From an uncultured Clostridia bacterium (GTDB taxonomy: Bacteria > Bacillota > Clostridia > Lachnospirales > Lachnospiraceae), in the NCBI GenBank assembly GCA_947303805.1, contig CAMYZE010000008.1, positions 26,863-90,862 on the forward strand: a DNA stretch of 64,000 bases, read 5' to 3'. Positions 26,023 through 33,681 of this stretch are shown here, one piece after another (the stretch's first letter is position 1; every line of letters begins with the position of its first letter). Under the pieces are notes generated by a model. It was not told where the DNA came from. It did not search any database and worked only from the letters and a program-made list of their open reading frames with translations. The translations under genes were made by a program, and so were the position numbers.

Positions 26023-27153
26023 ATGCAAATAGTAGAACAAAAGAAAGAAATGAGTAGAGATAATATTATCATTAGAACGAGCATCATTGGCATAATTACC
26101 AATTTTTTGCTAGTAGCTTTTAAGATGTTCGTTGGATTATTATCTAATTCTATTGCTATAATTTTAGATGCCGTGAATAACTTGTCTGATGCTATGTCAT
26201 CTATAATTACTATCGTTGGTACAAAACTTGCGAATAAAAAACCTGACAAGAAACATCCTATGGGATACGGAAGGATTGAATATCTTACAGCAATGATAGT
26301 TGCAGGGCTTGTGTTATATGCTGGTATTACATCATTAATTGAATCTATAAAGAAAATTATTCATCCTGAAGCTCCTGACTATTCTACCACAACAATTGTA
26401 ATCTTAGCCGTTGCTGTCGTCGCTAAGATATTACTCGGAAGATTTGTAAAGAGCCAAGGCGAAAAGGTAAATTCTAGTGCATTAGTTGCTTCAGGTTCAG
26501 ATGCGACATTTGATGCAATACTATCTTTTTCAGTTTTGGTTTCAGCACTTATATTTATTTTTTCTAAAATATCACTTGAAGCATATGTAGGTGCAGCTAT
26601 TTCATTATTTATTATAAAGTCAGGTATTGGTATGCTCATAGAAACATTAAATGAGATACTTGGACAAAGAGCTGATAGGGAGTTAACTCAAAAAATTAAG
26701 AAAATAGTTGCAGGACATAAGGATGTAAGTGGTGCATATGATTTATTCGTGTATAATTACGGACCAAATAAGCACTATGCGTCAGTTCATATCGAAATAC
26801 CAGATACTATGACCGCTGAAGAGTTAGACATATTGACTCGCGAAATAGAGCAAGACGTATACCATAAGACTGGTGTTATAATGACAGGTATAGGCATTTA
26901 TTCATATAATACAAAAGATGAAAAAATATCTGCTTTGAGGCGAAAGATACAGAAAATTGTATTTGAAAATGAGTTTGTCATTCAAATTCATGGTTTTTAT
27001 GCTGATTTAGAAAATAAAAATATACGGTTTGATGTCGTATTGAGTTTTGAAATAGAGGCACGAGAAGGAGTCAAGAAGATAACAGATGATTTGAAAAAAG
27101 AATTTCCTGATTATGAATTCTTTATAACCCCTGATGTTGATGTGTCTGATTAA
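26023..27153 (+). CDS. Cation diffusion facilitator (CDF) family metal exporter
   Basis: Six TM helices in residues 1-215 with the CDF signature (LDAVNNLSDAMSSIITIVG near residue 45, and HPMGYGRIEYLTAM near 75; the first D/D pair and the H/D pair of TM5, GSDATFDAI, form the transport site). The C-terminal domain (about 220-376) has the metallochaperone-like fold with HYASVHIEIP. It exports Zn2+, Mn2+ or Fe2+ against protons; the metal cannot be read from sequence with certainty. At 376 residues it carries a longer tail than the minimal 300-residue form, consistent with an extra C-terminal segment. Confidence 0.92.
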   Translation: MQIVEQKKEMSRDNIIIRTSIIGIITNFLLVAFKMFVGLLSNSIAIILDAVNNLSDAMSSIITIVGTKLANKKPDKKHPMGYGRIEYLTAMIVAGLVLYAGITSLIESIKKIIHPEAPDYSTTTIVILAVAVVAKILLGRFVKSQGEKVNSSALVASGSDATFDAILSFSVLVSALIFIFSKISLEAYVGAAISLFIIKSGIGMLIETLNEILGQRADRELTQKIKKIVAGHKDVSGAYDLFVYNYGPNKHYASVHIEIPDTMTAEELDILTREIEQDVYHKTGVIMTGIGIYSYNTKDEKISALRRKIQKIVFENEFVIQIHGFYADLENKNIRFDVVLSFEIEAREGVKKITDDLKKEFPDYEFFITPDVDVSD

Positions 27154-27161
27154 GGTGTGAT

Positions 27162-27602
27162 ATGGAAGATAGAGAATTACAAAAAATAAATGAGCGAAAA
27201 GAGAATATAAAGAAATATATTGATAGACTATATAATACAACAAGTGTAAATGCGGAGACCAATATAACAGAAGAATTAGTGAAGGAAGCAAAGAAACTTG
27301 GCATAGAGGAACTCGCCAATTTAGCTAATGAACTAGATGTATTTGGAAAATGCGTATTGCATTATCGACTCCCAATTGATTTTCGATTAGATATTAATTT
27401 TTCAAAGGCAACTGAAGTTATTGAGAGTGAGAGAAAACTCTATTGGAAAGACTATAAGCAAAAACTTGCAGAGAAAAAATTAAATCCAGAAGAAGAGTAC
27501 AATAAAATCATTCTTATGGCTTGCACTTTACATGTACCAATTAAAGATGAAGAGCCAACTGATGAACCAACAGAAGAGCCAACAGAAGAAACGATAGTAT
27601 GA
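27162..27602 (+). CDS. Small acidic protein of unknown function
   Basis: A 146-residue soluble protein, helical and highly charged, ending in a run of PTDEP/PTEEP repeats. No family recognised. It is 8 bases after the CDF gene and its stop overlaps the following flavoprotein gene by 4 bases, so it is surely translated in that operon. A GGTGTGATATGG start context gives a weak ribosome binding site. Confidence 0.6.
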   Translation: MEDRELQKINERKENIKKYIDRLYNTTSVNAETNITEELVKEAKKLGIEELANLANELDVFGKCVLHYRLPIDFRLDINFSKATEVIESERKLYWKDYKQKLAEKKLNPEEEYNKIILMACTLHVPIKDEEPTDEPTEEPTEETIV

Positions 27603-28930
27603 TAATAGTAATTGTAGGTGGTGGTCCAGCTGGAATGCTTGCTGCCATTGCTGCATCTAAAACTAATGTAAATAATTCAGAGAAGGTCAAAGAACCTTCT
27701 CAAGTTATATTGTTGGAAAAAAATGAAAAGTTAGGAAAGAAACTATTTATTTCCGGGAAGGGGCGATGTAATCTAACAAATAATTGCAATAGAGAAGAGT
27801 TTTTTAGTAACATAGTGAGAAACCCAAAGTTTTTCTATTCTGCTTTTTCTGAATTTTCAAATGAGGATTTGAAAAGACTAGTAGAAGACAATGGTTGTAA
27901 GCTGAAAGTGGAAAGAGGAAATAGAGTATTCCCAGTGAGTGATAAATCTTATGATGTAATAGATTCATTAAAAAGAGCATTAAAATCTTCAGGCGTTAAA
28001 GTTAAACTTAATATAGAAGTAAAAAGTATAGAGATTGTTAGTAAGAATGAATTGTGTGAGCAAGTTTCTTTTACTATATTAACAAGTGACAACGAAAAAA
28101 TTTCCGCAGACAAAGTAATAATAGCTACCGGAGGTCTATCATATCCATCAACTGGTTCAACTGGCGATGGATATAGGTTTGCAAACAAATTTTCAATTAA
28201 TGTTATACCACAACAGCCATCACTTGTACCGCTGAACATAAGGGAAGTAGATGAGTGTAAATCTATGCAAGGACTTACATTAAAGAACATAGCTATTAAA
28301 ATTTTTGATGTTAATAAACCTAAAAATATAATATATGAGGATTTTGGCGAATTATTATTTACACATTTCGGTGTTAGCGGTCCAGTGATTTTATCCGCAA
28401 GTTGCTATTTAAGTAATGATTGTGACAAAATTCTATCTATAGATTTAAAGCCAGCGTTAAGTCCTGAACAACTAGATGCAAGACTTATACGAGAGTTTGA
28501 AGAAAATGGTAACAAGAAGTTGAAAACTGTGATAGAGACTCTTTTGCCGAGTTCTATGATAGATGTATTTTTAGGTAGACTTTATAAATGTGCAATTTTG
28601 AATAATAATAGAACAGAAAATTTAAGTAACTATAAAATTGATGAATTTAAGGTCGCCAATGTAGATAAAGAGATGCGAAAGAATATAGTAAAACTATTAA
28701 AAGATTTTAGATTTACTATTACTAGTAAGAGAGGTTACGACGAAGCAGTAGTTACTAGTGGCGGTATTGATGTGAAAGAACTTAATCCTAAAACAATGGA
28801 AAGCAAGAAAATAAAAGGTTTATATTTTGCAGGAGAAGTTATAGATATAGATGCTATGACCGGAGGTTTTAATATACAATTAGCTTGTTCTACAGGTTTT
28901 GTAGCGGGGATGAGTGCAAATGCCATTTAA
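27599..28930 (+). CDS. YhiN/HI0933-family FAD-dependent oxidoreductase
   Basis: The N-terminal GGGPAGMLAAIAAS (residues 7-20) is the FAD/NAD dinucleotide site, followed by GKKLFISGKGRCNLTNN near residue 50, a hallmark of the HI0933 (YhiN) family, ATGGLSYPSTGSTGDGYR near 178, and the C-terminal GLYFAGEVIDIDAMTGGFNIQ second FAD-contact motif. It is 443 residues, slightly longer than the usual 400-420. The physiological reaction of this family is not settled. It overlaps the preceding small ORF by 4 bases and the MBOAT gene by 17. Confidence 0.9.
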   Translation: MIIVIVGGGPAGMLAAIAASKTNVNNSEKVKEPSQVILLEKNEKLGKKLFISGKGRCNLTNNCNREEFFSNIVRNPKFFYSAFSEFSNEDLKRLVEDNGCKLKVERGNRVFPVSDKSYDVIDSLKRALKSSGVKVKLNIEVKSIEIVSKNELCEQVSFTILTSDNEKISADKVIIATGGLSYPSTGSTGDGYRFANKFSINVIPQQPSLVPLNIREVDECKSMQGLTLKNIAIKIFDVNKPKNIIYEDFGELLFTHFGVSGPVILSASCYLSNDCDKILSIDLKPALSPEQLDARLIREFEENGNKKLKTVIETLLPSSMIDVFLGRLYKCAILNNNRTENLSNYKIDEFKVANVDKEMRKNIVKLLKDFRFTITSKRGYDEAVVTSGGIDVKELNPKTMESKKIKGLYFAGEVIDIDAMTGGFNIQLACSTGFVAGMSANAI

Positions 28931-30278
28931 TACACAAAACTTCATATTTTTGTTTTTGCCTGCTTTCTTTTTGTCTTACTATCTTGCAAGTGAAAAAAAT
29001 CGCAACATAGTAATTCTTATTTATAGCATATTGTTTTATGCGATAGGAAACTATCATTCGTCACAAAATATATTGATAATTGTGACAATCATTATTATTA
29101 ATTATTTATTCTTAAGATTAATTTATAAGTACAAACAAGTAAATAGCAAGTATAAAAGATTGTTATTCTTATTCTCGTTAGCTTTTAATATAGGCACATT
29201 ATTCATTTTTAAATCACATATCATTAATGTAGCCATGCCACTAGGATTAAGTTTTTATATTTTTCATTTTATTTCATTAACGATTGACACATTTAATAGT
29301 AAAATAGAAGATAAAAATGTGGCAGTTTTTAATTATTTAAACTATATTCTATATTTCCCGAAAATGTTATCAGGCCCTATTACCAGATATGATTATTTCA
29401 TATCAAAGATTAACGATAAAGAGAGTCAAAGAGATTGCTTCTTTAAGGGTCTATTCTATTTTGCCATTGGATTATCATTAAAATGCTTATTGGCTGATAA
29501 TATAAACTATATAATTAATCAGATAAATGTATACGGATTTGAAAGTATAAGCATATTAACTGCATGGCTAGGCATGTATAGTTACACTATGAAACTTTAT
29601 TTTGATTTTGCTGGATACTCGCTTATGGCAATAGGGATAGCAAAGGCTATGGGAATGGACCTCCCAAATAATTTTGATTTACCATTCTGCTCAAAGTCTA
29701 TATCTGAGTTTTGGAGAAGATGGCATATTACACTTGGACATTTTTTTAGGGATTATATATATATACCACTCGGAGGGAATTGTAAAAATGAGAATTTGTT
29801 AAGGCAGTCATTCAATCTTATGGTAGTATGGATTGTGACAGGACTTTGGCATGGATTTAAGCTTAACTATATAATTTGGTCAATAGCCATATGTATTTTT
29901 ATAATATTAGAAAAGGTTTACTTAAACAAAGCTTATAACAAATGTCATATTTTAGGACGTATAGTGGTCAATTTATTTATGCCATTTGCATTTTTGATTT
30001 TTTCTATAGAGGGCTTGCCTGAACTTCGCACATATATGTCAAGACTATTTGATATATCATCTATAAGTAATTTACGAGATTTCCAAATAATTTTCGGACT
30101 ATATTGGAAAATATTTATTATAGGAATAGTATTTATGACTAAGTATCCTAAAGAAGTTATGGATAAAATTAAAAAAAGTATGGCTCTAATGATAATTGTT
30201 ACGATCGTTTTAATACTCCTTTCACTTTATATGATCAATGTTTCAAGCGGCGATACATTCAAATATTTTGCATTTTAA
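28914..30278 (+). CDS. MBOAT-family membrane O-acyltransferase (AlgI/DltB-like)
   Basis: A 454-residue protein with about ten TM helices. MBOAT landmarks are LPLGLSFYIFHFISLTID-like (residues 110-125), YFPKMLSGPITRYDYF near 150, SISEFWRRWHITLGHFFRDY near 265 and the catalytic-His region VTGLWHGFKLNYIIW near 302. It should transfer acetyl or other acyl groups across the membrane onto a surface polymer. The next gene encodes an SGNH protein, a pairing seen in AlgI/AlgX-J and PatA/PatB peptidoglycan- or polysaccharide-O-acetylation systems. Start could be 28914 or ATG 28920; both overlap the flavoprotein gene. Confidence 0.9.
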   Translation: MQMPFNTQNFIFLFLPAFFLSYYLASEKNRNIVILIYSILFYAIGNYHSSQNILIIVTIIIINYLFLRLIYKYKQVNSKYKRLLFLFSLAFNIGTLFIFKSHIINVAMPLGLSFYIFHFISLTIDTFNSKIEDKNVAVFNYLNYILYFPKMLSGPITRYDYFISKINDKESQRDCFFKGLFYFAIGLSLKCLLADNINYIINQINVYGFESISILTAWLGMYSYTMKLYFDFAGYSLMAIGIAKAMGMDLPNNFDLPFCSKSISEFWRRWHITLGHFFRDYIYIPLGGNCKNENLLRQSFNLMVVWIVTGLWHGFKLNYIIWSIAICIFIILEKVYLNKAYNKCHILGRIVVNLFMPFAFLIFSIEGLPELRTYMSRLFDISSISNLRDFQIIFGLYWKIFIIGIVFMTKYPKEVMDKIKKSMALMIIVTIVLILLSLYMINVSSGDTFKYFAF

Positions 30279-30279
30279 T

Positions 30280-31161
30280 ATGAGTGGAAAAATATTTAAA
30301 GGTGAATACATACTTAGAAATATTCTGGCAATATTTGTGCTAGTTATATTTATAGTTTTAGAATTATTGTATTTGAAAATAATTCCAAATAATTTTTTCA
30401 ATGATAGTTATAAAAACATTATAGGTATTATCTCTCATAGAGTAACAGCAAGTGACAGTGAAATTGCACTTCAAGAAAACAATGCAATAGAAAATGACGA
30501 CAATGATAACTTGATGAATGATGATAAATACTTAGATTATAAAAAAATTAATTTTGATGGCAACTATAAAATATCTACAGTATCAGAAACTTATTTTGAC
30601 AATACGTTATTTGTCGGAGACTCTAGAATGCTTGGCTTTTCTATTTTTAAACAAATACCTGGTGCTACTTACTATTGTTACCAGTCAGCGGATGCATTTA
30701 CAATACTTGATAAAGAATATGATTTACAGCCATATGGTAGGATAACTCTCTATAACTTGCTAAGTATAAAAAGATTTGATAAAATATACATATCACTCGG
30801 CATTAACAATGTTGCTGCAGGCCTTGCAAATCATAAGAATCATTACAAACACCTACTTGATACAATCAAGAATTTGCAGCCAAATGCTATAATATATTTA
30901 CTTGCTAACTTACATGTTACTTCTCAATTGATAAATGATAATATTAGTTTAAATAATGATAGAATTAACAACATCAATGAGTTTATAAGTGAGTTTGAAG
31001 ATAAGAAACAAGTTTTTTACTTAGATCCAAATGTTGTCTATGATGATGAGTTCGGCAATATGGATATAGAGCTATCTTATGATAATGCACATATATATTT
31101 GAGACATTATGATAGATTATATAACTTTCTAATTACTCATGCTGTGGTATACGATGAGTAA
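30280..31161 (+). CDS. Membrane-anchored SGNH-hydrolase-like protein, partner of the MBOAT protein
   Basis: An N-terminal TM (about 15-35), a low-complexity acidic linker, then an SGNH domain: block I NTLFVGDSRMLGF, a block III-like SLGINNVAAGL, and block V with DNAHIYLRHYDRL, giving the Ser/Asp/His set expected for an esterase or transacylase. The open frame extends upstream to 30238, overlapping the MBOAT gene, but ATG 30280, one base after its stop, gives a normal N-terminus (293 residues). It would act outside the membrane, completing acyl transfer started by the MBOAT protein. It ends at 31161, one base before tRNA-Gly. Confidence 0.8.
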   Translation: MSGKIFKGEYILRNILAIFVLVIFIVLELLYLKIIPNNFFNDSYKNIIGIISHRVTASDSEIALQENNAIENDDNDNLMNDDKYLDYKKINFDGNYKISTVSETYFDNTLFVGDSRMLGFSIFKQIPGATYYCYQSADAFTILDKEYDLQPYGRITLYNLLSIKRFDKIYISLGINNVAAGLANHKNHYKHLLDTIKNLQPNAIIYLLANLHVTSQLINDNISLNNDRINNINEFISEFEDKKQVFYLDPNVVYDDEFGNMDIELSYDNAHIYLRHYDRLYNFLITHAVVYDE

Positions 31162-31162
31162 T

Positions 31163-31233
31163 GCAGATGTAGTTCAATGGTAGAACATGAGCTTCCCAAG
31201 CTTAGGACGCGGGTTCGATTCCCGTTATCTGCT
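31163..31233 (+). tRNA. tRNA-Gly, anticodon CCC
   Basis: A complete cloverleaf: acceptor arm G1-G7 pairing with bases to C72 (one G·T at 7-66), D-arm with TAGTTCAATGGTAGAAC, anticodon loop TTCCCAA (anticodon CCC, reading GGG), T-loop GGTTCGATTCC, discriminator T. CCA is not encoded. It begins one base after the SGNH stop codon with no promoter of its own visible, so it is probably processed from the upstream transcript. Confidence 0.95.
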
Positions 31234-31248
31234 TAACTGGATTATTCG

Positions 31249-31279
31249 TTGATACATTTTATTGAACCTACATTATGAT
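31249..31279 (+). promoter_or_regulatory. Probable promoter for the candidate RNA
   Basis: TTGATA (31249-31254) and TATGAT (31274-31279) separated by 19 bp; predicted start near 31286. It begins 16 bases past the tRNA end. Confidence 0.5.
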
Positions 31280-31285
31280 AAAAGG

Positions 31286-31416
31286 GCATCCATATATTGG
31301 TGTGGCTAGCGGGCCTGGGGCGTAAGCCTTATTCAGGATACTAAAAGCATCGATGAGGTGACCCACCTAGCAATGGCTAGGTGTCAATAAAGTTTTGACG
31401 GTAATCTGGTTTTTTT
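31286..31416 (+). ncRNA. Candidate structured non-coding RNA, class not recognised
   Basis: A roughly 130-nt stretch with no ORF. It contains stem CCTG/CAGG (31314-31317/31334-31337) enclosing GGC-GTAA-GCC (31319-31328; a GNRA tetraloop), and an 8-bp perfect hairpin CACCTAGC-AATG-GCTAGGTG (31364-31383). It ends with T7 at 31410-31416. The GCTAG in the left half (31306-31311) could compete for CTAGC in the second hairpin, so it may switch. It has a promoter-like sequence before it, and a separate promoter for rpsF follows at 31491. I compared it with 6S, SRP, RNase P, tmRNA, T-box and common riboswitches and found no good match. Hairpin before the T-run is weak. Confidence 0.45.
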
Positions 31417-31424
31417 ATTATATG

Positions 31425-31490
31425 TTTTTGATTTTCGTCTATTTTCTATCTAATTTCTGCCTACTTTCTGTCTAATTTCCCTAATTTCCC
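31425..31490. repeat. Degenerate pyrimidine-rich short repeats before rpsF promoter
   Basis: Units of 10-12 bases (TCTATTTTCTA, TCTAATTTCTGC, CTACTTTCTG, TCTAATTTCC, CTAATTTCCC) run in series on the + strand. Almost purely pyrimidine and non-coding. Confidence 0.55.
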
Positions 31491-31519
31491 TTGTAAAATT
31501 CACCCATTTATGCTACAAT
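31491..31519 (+). promoter_or_regulatory. Promoter of the rpsF-ssb-rpsR operon
   Basis: TTGTAA (31491-31496), a 17-bp spacer and TACAAT (31514-31519), with TGC just before the -10 box (extended -10). Predicted start near 31526, giving a leader of about 105 nt. Confidence 0.8.
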
Positions 31520-31576
31520 TTTCGTTGCCAAAGGAATAAGCAGATGAGCCTTGTTTTACTATAGCTTGTTTGTTTA

Positions 31577-31606
31577 GGCCCTTGCTAGCGATACCGTCGC
31601 TGGCCA
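31577..31606 (+). promoter_or_regulatory. rpsF leader hairpin with CCG loop (candidate S6:S18 site)
   Basis: GCTAGCGA and TCGCTGGC form an 8-bp stem (one G·T) with loop TACCG, within 25 bases of the rpsF ribosome binding site. The S6:S18 complex autoregulates many rpsF operons by binding a leader hairpin exposing CCG; this fits in position and in the CCG, but the full published motif was not matched. Confidence 0.45.
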
Positions 31607-31630
31607 TTAGTCCAAAAGGAGGTAAAAGAC

Positions 31631-31921
31631 ATGAACAAGTATGAATTATGTGTAGTACTTAATGCGAAACTCGAAGACGAACAAAGAAATTCTGAGATTG
31701 ATAAGATCAAAGGTTATGTAAGTCGTTTCGGTGGCAGTGTTGAAGAGCCTGTTGAGGAGTGGGGTAAGAGAAAGTTTGCTTACGTCATCGATCATATGAA
31801 TGAAGGTTATTATTACTTCATTAAGTTTGAAGGCAAGAATTCAACACCTGGTGAACTGGAAAACTCAGTGCGTATTATGGAAAACGTTGTAAGATTCTTA
31901 ATTGTAAAGCAAGATGCTTAA
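31631..31921 (+). CDS. rpsF: 30S ribosomal protein S6
   Basis: A 96-residue protein, ferredoxin-like fold: NKYELCVVLNAKL start, GSVEEPVEEWGKRKFAY in the middle and EGYYYFIKFEG before the final helix. S6 pairs with S18 on the platform of the small subunit, and the gene order rpsF-ssb-rpsR is the standard one. AAAAGGAGG (31613-31621) precedes the ATG. Confidence 0.96.
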   Translation: MNKYELCVVLNAKLEDEQRNSEIDKIKGYVSRFGGSVEEPVEEWGKRKFAYVIDHMNEGYYYFIKFEGKNSTPGELENSVRIMENVVRFLIVKQDA

Positions 31922-31945
31922 ATAAATTAAGAAAGAGAGAAAATT

Positions 31946-32374
31946 ATGAACAAAGTTATTTTAATGGGTAGACTTACCGCAGAACCAGATCTAAAATATT
32001 CATCAAAGGACACTTCAATGGCAATTGCTAGATATACTTTGGCAGTTGATAGAAGATTTGCAAAGAAGGAAGATGGAAATAAGGCAACAGATTTTATAAG
32101 ATGCGTTTCATTTGGAAAGGCAGCAGAGTTCGCCTCTAAATATTTCCATAAAGGTCAGAGAGTGTTAGTAGAAGGAAGACTCCAAATAGGGGAGTTTACT
32201 AATAAAGATGGTCAGAAAGTTCCAACTGCAGATATTGTAATTGAAAACCAAGAGTTTGCTGATGCACCAAAGAATGGTCAGTCAGTACCAACTGCTTCTA
32301 AGGAGAGCAGTGCTTCTGTGACAGATGGTTTCATGGAAATTGAAGGATCTACAGATGAAGATATCCCATTTTAG
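31946..32374 (+). CDS. ssb: Single-stranded DNA-binding protein
   Basis: OB-fold protein of 142 residues starting NKVILMGRLTAEPDLKYS, with FIRCVSFGKAAEF and GQRVLVEGRLQIG motifs, a disordered acidic linker, and the conserved C-terminal tail DEDIPF that docks on partner proteins such as PriA or RecQ. Between rpsF and rpsR, as in most Firmicutes. AAGAAAGAGAG precedes the ATG. Confidence 0.96.
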   Translation: MNKVILMGRLTAEPDLKYSSKDTSMAIARYTLAVDRRFAKKEDGNKATDFIRCVSFGKAAEFASKYFHKGQRVLVEGRLQIGEFTNKDGQKVPTADIVIENQEFADAPKNGQSVPTASKESSASVTDGFMEIEGSTDEDIPF

Positions 32375-32396
32375 AAATTAAAAGGAGGATAAAAAG

Positions 32397-32675
32397 ATGC
32401 CAACTGAAAAGAAACAAAAAGTTTATGATAAAGAAGATAGAAAAGATAGAAAGGCTGGTTTTAAACCAAGAAAGAAGAGAACTTGCCAATTCTGTACTAA
32501 AGGCGCTCAAGCTATAAGTTATAAGGATGAGAAGACTCTTAGAAAGTATATTTCAGAGAGAGGAAAGATTCTTCCAAGGAGAGTTACAGGAGCTTGTGCT
32601 AAGCATCAGAGAGAAATCGTAAACGCTATCAATAGAGCAAGACATGTGGGTATACTTCCATATGTTATAGAATAA
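32397..32675 (+). CDS. rpsR: 30S ribosomal protein S18
   Basis: 92 residues with basic N-terminus and the S18 core: [54 protein letters not shown]. The CxxC in QFCTKG plus a later CAKH makes a Zn-binding-type S18 (C+). AAAGGAGG (32380-32387) lies upstream. It is followed by a terminator. Confidence 0.97.
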   Translation: MPTEKKQKVYDKEDRKDRKAGFKPRKKRTCQFCTKGAQAISYKDEKTLRKYISERGKILPRRVTGACAKHQREIVNAINRARHVGILPYVIE

Positions 32676-32683
32676 TCAAAAAG

Positions 32684-32711
32684 ACCTAATGTGCCGTACA
32701 TTAGGTTTTTT
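32684..32711 (+). terminator. Rho-independent terminator of rpsF-ssb-rpsR
   Basis: ACCTAATGT (32684-32692) and ACATTAGGT (32698-32706) around GCCGT, then T6 through 32711. Confidence 0.95.
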
Positions 32712-32712
32712 A

Positions 32713-32741
32713 TTGCGGCTAATATTTTAATATGTTATAAT
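32713..32741 (+). promoter_or_regulatory. Promoter of the nucleotidyltransferase gene
   Basis: TTGCGG (32713-32718), 17-bp spacer, TATAAT (32736-32741) with TGT before it (extended -10). It overlaps the end of the preceding terminator's T-run by position. A leader of about 18 nt carries AGGAGG. Confidence 0.75.
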
Positions 32742-32765
32742 TATAAAAAGTAGGAGGAAATCTAT

Positions 32766-33677
32766 ATGAAAACTCAATTGGTAATTATGGCAGCAGGTAT
32801 TGGCTCGAGATTCGGAGAGGGCATAAAGCAATTAACACCGCTAGGTCCTAATGGCGAGATAATAATGGATTATAGTATAAAGGCAGCAATTGATGCAGGA
32901 TTTGACGAAGTAGTAATTATAATTAGAAAAGAGATTGAAAATGATTTTAGAGAAATAATAGGGAATCGCCTCGAAAAGAAGGTAAAATGCCGTTATGCTT
33001 TCCAAGAGTTGGATATGTTACCTAGTGGATATAAATGCCCAGTTGGAAGAAAAAAACCTTATGGAACAGCTCATGCAATTTACTGTGCTAAGGATGTGAT
33101 AGATTCTCCATTTATAGTTATAAACGCAGATGACTATTATGGAACTGAAGGTTTTAAAAAAGTTCATGAGCACTTGGTAACTCATGCTGAAGGATGTACA
33201 GGTCAATGCCCAGCATGTGATCATAGATATAGAATGTGCATGGCTGGATATATAATTGGAAACACCTTGTCAGAAAATGGTACAGTCACTCGCGGTATTT
33301 GTAAGCAAGACTCAAACGGTTTCTTGACTGATGTAATAGAGACTTATGAGATAAGTAAGAAGCCAGATGGAAGAATTACCGGAGAAGATGATGACAAAAA
33401 AGAAGTTGTAATAGGCGAGAATGATTTAGTTTCAATGAATATGTTTGGATTTCCTTTTGAGTTCATATTTGAGTTAGAATCAAGACTTATTAAGTTTTTA
33501 GAGATGAACAATGACAATATAAAATCGGAGTTTTTACTTCCTACTGTTGTAAATGATGTAATTAAAGAGGGAAAGGGTACAGTTCATGTGCTTCCGGTAA
33601 GTGACAAATGGTACGGTGTGACTTATGCATCCGACAAAGAGTATGTGAGAAAAGCACTTGCCAATATTAAAATTTAG
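32766..33677 (+). CDS. Nucleotidyltransferase-like protein (NDP-sugar type) with a Cys-rich insert
   Basis: Sugar-nucleotide pyrophosphorylase fold: MAAGIGSRFGEGIKQLTPLG at residues 8-27 is the NTP-binding G-rich loop, followed by GTAHAIYCAKD near 99 and FIVINADDYYG (the metal-binding Asp region) near 117. An unusual segment at about 145-160 contains four cysteines (CTGQCPACDHRYRMC). I would expect it to activate a sugar-1-phosphate, but the sugar is not clear. Length 303 residues. Good ribosome binding site (GTAGGAGG, 32751-32758) and its own promoter. Confidence 0.82.
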   Translation: MKTQLVIMAAGIGSRFGEGIKQLTPLGPNGEIIMDYSIKAAIDAGFDEVVIIIRKEIENDFREIIGNRLEKKVKCRYAFQELDMLPSGYKCPVGRKKPYGTAHAIYCAKDVIDSPFIVINADDYYGTEGFKKVHEHLVTHAEGCTGQCPACDHRYRMCMAGYIIGNTLSENGTVTRGICKQDSNGFLTDVIETYEISKKPDGRITGEDDDKKEVVIGENDLVSMNMFGFPFEFIFELESRLIKFLEMNNDNIKSEFLLPTVVNDVIKEGKGTVHVLPVSDKWYGVTYASDKEYVRKALANIKI

Positions 33678-33681
33678 TTAG

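Noticed and set aside
31286..31416. 6S RNA
   Set aside because: The GCGGGCC-like motif and an 8-bp hairpin recall 6S features, but the length (about 130 nt) is short and the two ends do not pair into a long closing stem.
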